DNA from: Petrolisthes cinctipes
Lineage: Eukaryota; Arthropoda; Malacostraca; Decapoda; Porcellanidae
NCBI GenBank assembly: GCA_033782935.1
Contig: JAWQEG010003787.1
Span: 48,501 to 112,500, forward strand
Direction of reading: 5' to 3'
DNA length: 64,000 bases
In this document: positions 1 through 8,794 of the stretch, piece after piece
Layout: every line of letters begins with the position of its first letter
Position numbering within the stretch: the stretch's first letter is position 1
Translations under genes and position numbers: made by a program
The notes under the pieces: model-generated
Database searches by the model: none
The model's input: only the letters and a program-made list of their open reading frames with translations
Told to the model about the DNA's origin: nothing

Positions 1-697
1 CTTATGCAATTCGTCTTTTTCATTTTTTTTCCCCTAATTTCCAAAGTGGTCTGGGCTAAGATAGGATTATGTGGACCTGCTGAATAATGGTATACTTTCA
101 TTATCGATGACTTATACAGATAGGGTTTACAAACTAATTAACATACATGGTGAATATTCTAACATGCACGAACCTAAGAAAATGCACTTGCAAAAAACAA
201 ACAAATAAATAAATAAATAAACTAGCAAATATATAAATAAACGAGACCACCTACTTCTACATCTGTATATAAGTCGAAAAAAAAAAAAATAATAATAATA
301 ATAATATCTCCTAAACCGTATAGTTGCAGAATACAAGATGAGGTTTGGGTTGATTGATTGATAACCTTTCTGCCGCACAGTATATTTTTTAATTAAACAG
401 GAAAATAAGTTAAATAACCTCCTATAAACAGTTTCTATTCGTACTGTATATACAGTAAACTCCTTGACCTCTCAATCTAATCTTGGTGATGAGAGATAAG
501 ATATTTTTAAGGGGCAGTACAGTACGTGCTGGTTAATGCTGATTCCTCCAAACTATTCCAAACAACAGGACACTAGTATTTTTTGCTAATCTGGTACCGT
601 TTCCTGGCATATCCCCTAAGGTATATAATGGTCTGCTATGTACTTGATAACGCCGTAAAATACTCGAGTTATCAGTCGTCCTTATTTAATCAGATAA
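1..697. other. Upstream or intronic sequence, no gene seen
   Basis: AT-rich sequence left of the first DGAT1 exon in the window. It holds an A-run followed by an AAT microsatellite (about 277-306) and a remnant of a TTAA-flanked foldback element (511-612). I found no exon that could supply the missing DGAT1 N-terminus, so this is most likely the intron before exon 1419-1547. Confidence 0.5.
511..612. mobile_element. Remnant of TTAA foldback element (family T1)
   Basis: Left end follows TTAA at 507-510. It carries the family landmarks: TGATTCCTCCAAACTATTCC, then a diverged copy of the 'tggtcctgtttcctggcat' block. The right end is lost. Related complete copies occur at 39669-39821, 39873-40024, 51743-52052 and 59066-59219. 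Confidence 0.55.
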
Positions 698-1091
698 GGC
701 CATTGTCACAGTATGCGGCTCCACCGCTGCGGCGCCGTCGCAGAATGGCGATAACACATACAAATAAATGGGAGGTTCACACCCTGCTGCGTCGCCGCAC
801 CGCCGTATCGTGCCGCATATCATGGCAAAACACACACAGATTTATGTATGTACTGTACGTGGTCACACTGTCCGACCACGCCGCACCGGCGCCCCTCTGG
901 TACCACTCCTTTAAAATGACTAATTACCATATTTGACGTGGATTTATTAATTCAAAGTGTCCAAGACAAGCCCAGAAAATCTCTTGTATTTTTTTCCTTA
1001 CTCTTATATATAGTAATTTGTCATGTACTTATAATAATACAAATTGTGCTTAATACCACTGTGAGGCGTGCCGCATAGTGTAACAACGGCC
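698..1091. mobile_element. MITE with TAA target duplication (Harbinger-like)
   Basis: A 394-bp element with inverted ends: left GGCCATTGTCACAGTATGCG and, read on the other strand, right GGCCGTTGTTACACTATGCG (16 of 20 identical). It is flanked on both sides by TAA (695-697 and 1092-1094), the 3-bp TWA duplication typical of PIF/Harbinger elements. The interior is GC-rich compared with its surroundings and has no transposase frame. The superfamily assignment is inferred from TSD size only. Confidence 0.7.
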
Positions 1092-1344
1092 TAAGGAGGG
1101 TTGCAGTAGGTGAAATTTTTGACTCAGGAGACGTATGTTTAGGATAGTCTAAGCTATGATGGATTGCGTAAAGCTAATCAATGTTTATTCCTGTTATCAT
1201 AAAGTTAAAACTTAATTGACTATGCGAAGCTGTTCAAACATCTCCATTATAATCATCTAATTGATCAATGGCCATCAAAACTTAGAAAGATTCATGAGTT
1301 GTCTTATATGAGCCCAATTTATAGGAATACCGATGGTACAAGTT

Positions 1345-1403
1345 TGGTAACAAAAAAGGTAGAAAAACCGTACGCAATAACGTTAATTCTTTCAATATTT
1401 ACC
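1345..1403. mobile_element. Solo end of the GGTA...TACC MITE family beside a DGAT1 exon
   Basis: This stretch matches the terminus of the elements at 43060-43397 and 43870-44227: 'ggtagaaaaa-cgtacgcaataacg' followed by the terminal repeat ending 'tcaatatttacc'. Only about 60 bases of one end remain. It stops 16 bases before the first base of DGAT1 exon 1419-1547, so it covers the likely branch-point region. Confidence 0.75.
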
Positions 1404-1418
1404 GTAATGTGTTGACAG

Positions 1419-1547
1419 GATCCATCGGCCACGTGACTCTCTCTTCTCCTGGACGTCTGGCTTTGACCGCTATGAAGGCTTTGTCAATTGGGGTTGCCTT
1501 ATTCTCATGTTGGGTGGCATCAGACTCTTCCTCGAGAACGTCATCAA
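1419..1547 (+). CDS. DGAT1: DGAT1 exon: HRxxDSLFS block and first membrane helix
   Basis: Acceptor gttgacag, donor gtgagt. The first base completes a codon split with an exon outside the window. The exon encodes HRPRDSLFS, a hydrophobic helix ([13 protein letters not shown]) and ENVIK. No in-frame ATG fits a family start here. Confidence 0.92.
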
Positions 1548-4500
1548 GTGAGTATAACAGTAATAATAATAACACCAGTAAGTAACCAACCACATTCACT
1601 CGACCTTTTTTCCCCCAGTTTCAACATCATAATGTCCCTGTTTACCCCAACTTCAACATCAGAATTTCCCTATATATATTTTTCCCTACTTTATCATCTG
1701 CTGAGTTTCCCTGTTTACCCCAACTTCAACATCCAGAATTGCCCTATTTTCCCCAACTTCAACATCAGAATTGCCCTATTTTACCCAACTTCAACATCAG
1801 AATTTTCATATTTTCCCCAACTTCAACATCAGAATTTTCATATTTTCCCCAACTTCAACATCAGAATTTCCTCTTTTTTTTTTTACCACACAAATTCCCT
1901 GTACATTTATTTATTTATCTTGTTATTTCGGTTGGTAGAAATTTCCCCATTTACTCTTGAACAATCTTTATATAATTTCCCCATGTCTAGGGAAAAATCT
2001 CCATACTTGGCAACACTGATTTAAATATTCACACAAGGTTATATTCATACTTCAGGTAATATTCATACTTCAGGTAATATTCATACTTCAGGTAATATTC
2101 ATACTTCAGGTAATAATATTCACTCTACAGGTAATATTCACACTACAGTACAGGTAATGTTCACACTTTAGGTAATATTAATTCACACTACCATACAGGT
2201 AATATTCACACCAGGTAATATTCACACTTCAGGTAACAGGTAATAATATTCATACTACAGGTAATAATATTCACACTACAGTACAGGTAATATTCACACC
2301 AGGTAATATTCACACTACAGTACAGGTAATATTCACACTACAGGTAATAATATTCACACTACAGGTAATATTAATTCACACTACTGTACAGGTAATATTC
2401 ACACTTCAAATATTCACACTACACTACAGGTAATAGTCATACTACAGTATAGGTAATATTCACACTACAGGTAATACTCTTCATACTACAGGCAATACTC
2501 TTCTCAGTACAGGTAATATTCACACTACAGGTAATAATACTCTTCACACTACAGGTATGGTGTTCGTATTAATCCCGTGGCTTGGTTACTGTGGGTTAAG
2601 AGTGAACATGAGGATGATTACTACTTCCATACTCCACTTTTTCTATTAGGTATGTATGTCATTGATGTTATTACTTATATTGTTATTATTATATAGTACT
2701 GGGTATGTATGTCATTGATGTTGTTACTTTTATATATAGTACTGTACTGTATAATATTGTCCCATAGGAGGCTTCCATACTCCACTTTTTCTATTGAGTA
2801 CTGTATGTATGTTTGTCATTGATATTATTACTTTATATTTAGTACTGTACTGTATATTATTGTCCCATAGGAGGCTAACTGAAGTATTCCAGTCAATGCC
2901 TCTCTGGTTGATTACATGAACACAATCACGATATAAATTCAGGATTCAGAACAACAATCTAGACATATGAGAACTGAATTGCTGAAGTTTAAAATATAAT
3001 GAGTACCACATATACATCAAGCAAGTGAATGAATGGGTGTTAATAATCTTAATTTAGTTAGTATCTAACTTTGGTATAAAATTATTTTGATATCATAAGG
3101 ATTGATGCCTTGTTCCTTCATTGAAATTCCCATACTTCAGTGAGGAAAGAGTACAAGAAATAAAGAACTCTATATTCATAACCATATACTGTACTGTGTT
3201 GTTATAATGGAAGAAAACTCACTTCAAATAACATCTTTTTCCCTATATTTTCATAACCATATATGTACTGTAATGTGTTTTTATAATGGAAGAAAACTAA
3301 CCTCAAATCACATCTTCTCTCCCACACTCACAGCTGCCAACCTACACATTATCTTTGCTTACTACCTCGAACTCCAACTTGCTAAGGTAATACAATATAC
3401 TGTACTCCATCCAGTTCATGGACCTTTCTCATTACATCTGCTGAGTTACAGTGATTGCTAAACAGAGAGATCGTGTGTGTGAAATATTGTAGACTGGGGA
3501 ATTTTGTAGAAAGAGAGATTTGTGTAATTCACCTTAACTTATCCCATCTTATCCAATCCCCAGGAGAAGATAAAAGGCAATATGGAATTTTACATCCATG
3601 CCATCCATCTTGGTGTGATCCTTCTTATACCAGTGGTGGTATTGGGAATCTGGACCTCCATGTTCAGTCTATGTATGTATCTCTCTCTCTCTCTGTCCTC
3701 TTACAGTTGGGAGTCCATAATTCTGAGCTAGTCAAAGATGAATAAGAATGGAGTTAACACATCTGGCATAATTTTTGTATGATATTATATCATTTGTACA
3801 GTTGGCCACAGGAATTCTAACACAGGCTACAGTGTATGGAAAGAGAGGTCATTATTCTGAAATACTGCAATGAGTTGTCTACCAATTGACTCACTGATTG
3901 TAAAACAACAAACCAAATAATGACGCTGTATTGCAGTTACAAAATCTTACATTATCTGTATGTTGGTTGTAAACCCTCGAAAACAACAATGTATGTACGA
4001 ATTCTTGTGGTCAACCATACTTAATATGGTTCTTAACTGTAGCCCTACACTTCCAAACATTAAGTGTTCTTATACAAATATATATATAGTTCATTCATCC
4101 TTTTGTGGTATGTTTATTAACAGTATGTCATTGTAAACGTAATTGCTACCACTTTCCAATTTATTTCATCCATTGTGCATAGACTCAGAATTATGGCTTA
4201 GAACTGTACCACAACTTGAATTTTTTGTACCCTTGCACCAAAAAATTCTTGAACCTCTGGCTGTGATGGATATGAAACTATATTCAATACTGTACTATAA
4301 TTTGCTTTGGGTAAAATATAATTGATTTTCATTTGATTTGTACTATACACTAATAATGCTGTGTTAAAACAGCTGTACAGTGTAATGTATGGAGTGTAAT
4401 GTGTATTACTAAGCTGTGTAGGAAATTTACAGTTTTAATGATAAAGTTGCAGTCAATTATTCTTTCTCACACCCTGTATTTTTAACTGATGGTAGGAATG

Positions 4501-7500
4501 TTGAAACCATTAGCTGAGATGTTAATCCATGTTGCAACTCTTGTCTGCTGTATATCAAATCATTGCAGTAACTTTCTCCTTCATAATTTGTTACCTTTTA
4601 TATTTTGTGAACAGTGGGGAGGACGATAGTGTGTGTGGTGTACACTGTCATGTTCCTCAAACTATGGTCATATGCACAAGTCAACCACTGGTGCCGCTCA
4701 CAGAGGGGTTGGAAGAAGAAGCTGTCACGCCACCAAAGTTTCTCATTCAGGAAAGGAGTGGAGAAAAATAGTGAGTGTGGGTGATGCTGGAGGTTCATTA
4801 AAGTGAATTAGAAGTACAATGACATGTTCGAAGTTGAGGATATCATTTATATTGTAATTTATGTAACTTTCTTACACTCAACTATTTGCTTCTTTAGTCT
4901 ATTTTTAATGTAATGACCCGAAAGTATTTGTTTATAATTTTACACTTAATCATGTAATTTTTATTGATTAACTTACTCACCATTTACTCCCAATGCTGCC
5001 AAAATGAAGTTCATCCTTGTATCACTTCCCAGACTTTCATGATGGCAGTGACACAGCAGACTCAGCTGCAGCGACAGCTGCCCTCACACAGTACCCTGAC
5101 AACCTGACACTGTGGGACCTGTACTACTTCTTTGTTGCCCCAACACTCTGCTATGAACTCAACTTTCCCCGGAGTCAGCGCATCAGGAAAAGGTGAGGAA
5201 GCAATTGGCTGATACAAGGTATAGTCAGCTGTATAGTATAGTTGAGTTGATCTGGAATATTTAGATGTTTAGGTTGGGCAAATGAAGTTGGATATTTCAT
5301 TTTCTATACACTACCAAACAGTCATCATTTCAAAGGGAAGTCATTCTCATGTATAGAATAATAAAAATCTTGGCATGGTAACATTATGGCTTACAGAAGT
5401 GATGAACAGGTGTTTGATCCTAGTCATTCACTTCATAAATATCAACCTGACCTTGGTGGCTGAATACAACACCAGTCATAGTGACCCGACACTGATGGCA
5501 AAACTTTCACTCCTGTTCACCATAGATCTTAAGAACATCTCCCAGAGTTCTCACATCAACTGCATATATCTCTATGTGCAGTTTGTTTCATATGTTGGCA
5601 CCCAGTTGAATATACAGAGTCTTCAGTGATGTATAGATACATCATTCCACCACTTTTTCTCCTCTCCTCACCACTATTTCTCTCACCTCTCCCTTCACCC
5701 CACCTTTGCCTTCTTTCTATCAGGTTCCTATTGCGTCGGATGTTGGAGGTGATGGTGATAACCAACATCATCTTGGCAATGTTTCAGCAGTGGATCATAC
5801 CCAGTGTAAAAAACTCCTTCCAGGCATTTTCTGTGAGTTTATGTTATTTTTTTTTTGTTTAATTTTTCCTTTGTTGTTGGTTATTGGTCTTCCTTCATTT
5901 TATTGTATTCTGTTGTTTCTAATACAGGTCAGTACTTAGTTTTCATATAATTACTTTGTTTTACATTTTGGTTGCACTGTACAGTAGTTACAGTATCTTA
6001 AATAAAAATTTTCATTGATGTTGTGAAGTTTGGTTTAGTTTATTATTGCTTATTTTGTGTTTCAGGACATGGATTTCATTAGGTGTGCTGAGCGTCTTCT
6101 CAAGCTCTCGGTAAGCCTAGTTAATACTACAGCTGGTATGACATAGAAGAGACTTGTAATTTTAGGTTTAATGGTAGATTAGAAGGATCCCTATGATGTC
6201 AGTAGAGCAGCTGTGGCTGGAGAAAAACACTTTGTCAAAACTTGTGTCAATGTGATTGTATATGTATAGTGTGAGGAGTTACTGTACAGTATTCATCTAT
6301 TTATCAATTTTCTGTAAAATACAATACAGTATATCCAAAAATTATTCTACGGGCAAATGACTCCATCTTCCCTTCTCAGATCCCAAACCATATTGTATGG
6401 TTGAGTTGGTTCTATCTCTGCTTCCACTCCTTCCTGAACACACTGGCTGAGCTTCTGTACTTTGCCGACCGAGATTTCTACCAGGACTGGTGGAATGCCA
6501 AGGATGTCGGCACATTCTGGCGCCTCTGGAACCTCCCTGTACATAAGTGGGCTGTCAGGTGGGTTACCTTTAGTACAATTATTTTGGGGTAATACTTGCT
6601 TCATACTGTACAAGGAGACTCACTACCTCAGATTGTTAATAACTCGATTGGAATACAATAATTCAATAGTTACATCCACTTTGTCCCTTAAAATTGAAAG
6701 TACTGTACTGTAGTCTCTCAGGTTGGTTAGGTTAGACTGGTCATGTTGGGTAGAGCATCTGGATGGAGTCACGAAGGGAAAGGAGAGACAGTGGAAGGGA
6801 GGAAACAGATTAGCTTGGGTCCAAAAGTGTGCCAAAACCCTAAAAGTATTGTCAACATATTTGCAAACAATTCCCCCCTATGGGTAGTATATAATAAGAA
6901 CAAGAATTTCCAAGAGATCAATAAATTTTAAGAGTATTAAACTAACAAATATGAGTACTTAATAAGCACTTCTATTTCCCTTTTTGTGGCAGACATGTAT
7001 TTGTGCCAATAATACACGCCAAGTACAGCAAGTTGACGGCCTCCCTCGCAGTGTTTGTTCTCTCTGCAGCCCTACATGAGTACCTTGTCTCCATCCCACT
7101 TCACATGTACAAAGTTGGAGTATTCCTCGGTATGATGGTTCAGGTGAGTCAGAATGGTAACACTGGGTTTTGATTTTTGTCCTGTGTGTGTGCTGGTTTT
7201 GAGTGTCCTAGGATGCAACTTGTAGCAGAGTGTAGTAACTTGCAAGTACTGTACAGTTAGTTGGTACATAATTTGTTGTCTGTTTGTGAAATATTTAAGT
7301 TTTGGGGCTGGAGGCTTGTAAGTGTATTTCTTTGTAACTTGTTATATAAAATTGTAAATTCTTAGACTCTTTTGCTATGACAACTCTCTGATATTCCAAT
7401 ATGTTGGCCACGTCTGGCTCAAACTGCCTATAAAAATCAACTGTGTAAGTTGGTGCGTTTATCTTACTTTTCATTGTTGATAGTGAAAATATCCTCCAGT

Positions 7501-8035
7501 TATGATAGTAATGAAAATACCCAATTTTCACCTCCTATGTTAACTATAATGTTCAATATGTTAGATGCTATGCTGAGTCTGCCTGTACTAATAATCAGCA
7601 CTTTACCTGAAGTATGTGTAAAATTTAGTTTCCATATTATTCTAATTAAAAATGCTACTGTATATGAATTTGTAAAAGAATCATATTACCGTTCAAGCTT
7701 TGCACTTGATAAGACCTACTGCTGAGATTCAAAATGTTGTTGACTATATGAATTTACATTGGAATTATAAGACTAGATAACTCATTGTCTGTTCTTCTTA
7801 TTGTATCTATCCACTAAAGGTTCAGAGAAATATATTAACTCACTATACTACTACTACCGCATTCTTCCCCCCAAAGGTTCCGTTGGTGTACATCTCGACC
7901 TTTGTGGAGTCGAGATTTGGTCCGCGGTGGGGCAACATGATTGTGTGGTCATCCCTCATCCTTGGCCAACCAATGGGCATCATGGTCTACTATCATGACT
8001 ATGTGGTTAAGACCTTCGACCCCAGCATGCTATAA
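1419..8035 (+). CDS. DGAT1: Diacylglycerol O-acyltransferase 1, 3' eleven exons (5' partial)
   Basis: Encodes the ER-membrane MBOAT enzyme that joins acyl-CoA to diacylglycerol to give triacylglycerol. Exons: 1419-1547, 2555-2649, 3334-3386, 3564-3672, 4615-4770, 5033-5192, 5724-5832, 6066-6110, 6380-6558, 6993-7143, 7877-8035. Joined they give 447 residues in one frame, all introns GT-AG, stop TAA at 8033-8035. Recognisable family blocks, in order: [51 protein letters not shown], and [10 protein letters not shown] with the catalytic-type His (CAT at 7075-7077). The human enzyme is 488 residues and has a poorly conserved N-terminal tail before the HRLQDS block; that tail and the start codon are missing here, so at least one more exon lies left of the window. 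The loop between [11 protein letters not shown] and YPDNLT is longer than in the human protein and rich in Ser/Ala. Assignment to DGAT1 rather than a sterol acyltransferase (SOAT) rests on these blocks. Confidence 0.95.
1619..1869. repeat. Intronic tandem repeat, about 32-35-bp unit
   Basis: At least six imperfect units built on 'cccaacttcaacatcagaat' plus a T/C-rich spacer such as 'tgccctattttc'. It lies in the DGAT1 intron 1548-2554. Open frames through it are repeat artefacts. Confidence 0.85.
2035..2554. repeat. Short tandem array (caggtaatattcacacta) ending at a splice acceptor
   Basis: About 25-30 imperfect units of roughly 17-20 bp combining 'aggtaatattcacac' with 'tacag' or 'ttcag'. 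Each unit holds ACAG|GTAAT, which looks like an acceptor immediately followed by a donor. The last unit, 'cttcacactacag', is the real acceptor of the DGAT1 exon that starts at 2555. Confidence 0.9.
2555..2649 (+). CDS. DGAT1: DGAT1 exon: [10 protein letters not shown] loop
   Basis: Acceptor cactacag at the end of the tandem array, donor gtatgt. It encodes [13 protein letters not shown] and [11 protein letters not shown], continuing ENVIK of the previous exon as human DGAT1 does with its KYGILVDP segment. The 3' end is duplicated downstream at 2772-2875. Confidence 0.9.
2624..2875. repeat. Tandem duplication including an exon 3' end
   Basis: Copy A (2624-2771) begins in the DGAT1 exon at 'cttccatactccac', contains the working donor TATTAG|GTATGT, and ends 'tgtcccataggaggc'. 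Copy B (2772-2875) repeats the block with the same ends, shorter, and has TATTGAGTACTG where the donor was. Confidence 0.85.
3171..3322. repeat. Tandem duplication, about 75-bp unit, before a DGAT1 exon
   Basis: Two copies of 'tatattcataaccatata...ttataatggaagaaaact...' run from 3171-3243 and 3244-3322. The second copy leads into the pyrimidine tract and acceptor of the 53-base exon at 3334. Confidence 0.8.
3334..3386 (+). CDS. DGAT1: DGAT1 exon (53 bases): [18 protein letters not shown]
   Basis: Acceptor cactcacag, donor gtaata. It encodes a membrane helix that aligns with the human IAANVFAVAAFQVEKRLA segment. Frame fits both neighbours (2+51 bases). Confidence 0.9.
3564..3672 (+). CDS. DGAT1: DGAT1 exon: lumenal/membrane segment
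   Basis: Acceptor ccccag, donor gtatgt. Encodes [17 protein letters not shown] followed by a hydrophobic helix rich in V, I and L. 36 codons plus one base. Confidence 0.88.
4615..4770 (+). CDS. DGAT1: DGAT1 exon: [15 protein letters not shown] block
   Basis: Acceptor gaacag, donor gtgagt. Encodes [19 protein letters not shown], matching the conserved FLKLFSYRDVN block, then a basic stretch (WKKKLSRHQ) on the cytosolic loop. Confidence 0.92.
5033..5192 (+). CDS. DGAT1: DGAT1 exon: YPDNLT and [12 protein letters not shown]
   Basis: Acceptor ttcccag, donor gtgagg. Encodes an acidic, Ser/Ala-rich loop and then the signature blocks [13 protein letters not shown] and [19 protein letters not shown], the latter nearly identical to vertebrate DGAT1. 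Confidence 0.95.
5724..5832 (+). CDS. DGAT1: DGAT1 exon: [10 protein letters not shown] and QQWIIPSV
   Basis: Acceptor tatcag, donor gtgagt. Encodes the segment equivalent to human FLLRRLLEM...QQWMVPTIQNS. Confidence 0.93.
6066..6110 (+). CDS. DGAT1: DGAT1 exon (45 bases): [15 protein letters not shown]
   Basis: Acceptor gtttcag, donor gtaagc. Fifteen codons matching the human DMDYSRIIERLLKLA segment, frame kept at both sides. Confidence 0.93.
6380..6558 (+). CDS. DGAT1: DGAT1 exon: PNHIVWL and FYQDWWN motif
   Basis: Acceptor tctcag, donor gtgggt. Contains the MBOAT/ACAT-family motif FYQDWWN (human FYRDWWN), preceded by [13 protein letters not shown] and followed by WNLPVHKW. Confidence 0.95.
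6742..6850. repeat. Diverged interspersed repeat, family R1
   Basis: Lies in a DGAT1 intron. It shares the block '(a)gattagcttggg...gccaaaacc(c)taaaagta' with 21640-21792 and 39035-39200. Function and class unknown. Confidence 0.45.
6993..7143 (+). CDS. DGAT1: DGAT1 exon with catalytic histidine
   Basis: Acceptor gtggcag, donor gtgagt. Encodes [17 protein letters not shown]; the His (CAT 7075-7077) matches the active-site His of human DGAT1 (SAFFHEYLVS). Confidence 0.95.
7877..8035 (+). CDS. DGAT1: DGAT1 last coding exon
   Basis: Acceptor ccaaag. Encodes [14 protein letters not shown], the helix [19 protein letters not shown] and a short tail ending at TAA. Human DGAT1 ends in the same way after LIIGQPIAVLMYVHDYY. 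Confidence 0.95.
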   Translation, partial: VPLVYISTFVESRFGPRWGNMIVWSSLILGQPMGIMVYYHDYVVKTFDPSML

Positions 8036-8788
8036 CTGTGATATGAACAAGAAAGTAAGAGTATGAACTGGACCAAGAAGGATAAATATGGGGTTACAGA
8101 ATGAAAGAAATGTTTTGGCTAGGCAGGAAAATATCAGTATGGGTTAGACAAGGAAGAATAATTAAGGGGTGAACCAGAAAGTACCAGTACTTATACACAT
8201 TAAAAAGAGGTATGGAACTTCTCAGCTGTGTATCTGACATATATCTCTTTATATTGTAGTTCCTAATAGCATTATACTGTACATACCAACATTACCAATC
8301 TGTAGGTATTAAGTACAGTATATACAATAGCTACACTGTTTAGCTGGGCAGTGTCATTACATTTTTGAATAAGTGTACATAAATAAGTGTGGGCTGAATG
8401 AAGTACAGTAACAGTTACTTCCAAGTGTTCTTTTATGGACAAGGCAACAACATGAACAAGGTTACTCACTCTCAATGCTGTACAGACAACACCACTTCTG
8501 AACTAGTACTCAGCTGCAGAGAAAGGGATGAGAGGGTTTACTATATTCTAAATACTGTGCAGTACAAAAGGGTGTTTTATGATGTATTTATATATATAGA
8601 TGATGGCCTTATGATCAGTGACAGAAAGTTCATTTGGAGGAATGTAAATTCTAAGCCCCTCCATTGAGTGGAATCAATCCACTGACCATCAAATTAGGAG
8701 TCTGAGGAAATACTAAATATGGGGCAAAATATAGATTTGGGACAAGAATTGGACAAGGCATGAGAGGGATAACATAGGGGGATTCAGT

Positions 8789-8794
8789 AATAAA
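8789..8794 (+). promoter_or_regulatory. Candidate polyadenylation signal for DGAT1
   Basis: First AATAAA found downstream of the DGAT1 stop, 754 bases after it. Later AATAAA copies at 9551 and 9727 are equally possible. No transcript evidence. Confidence 0.25.

Noticed and set aside
583..936. 117-codon frame on plus as a possible DGAT1 first exon
   Set aside because: It lies over the end of a T1 remnant and into the 698-1091 MITE; no similarity to a DGAT1 N-terminus and no matching donor.
2035..2554. Regular repeat considered as CRISPR array
   Set aside because: Units are contiguous, imperfect, without unique spacers, and sit in a eukaryotic intron.
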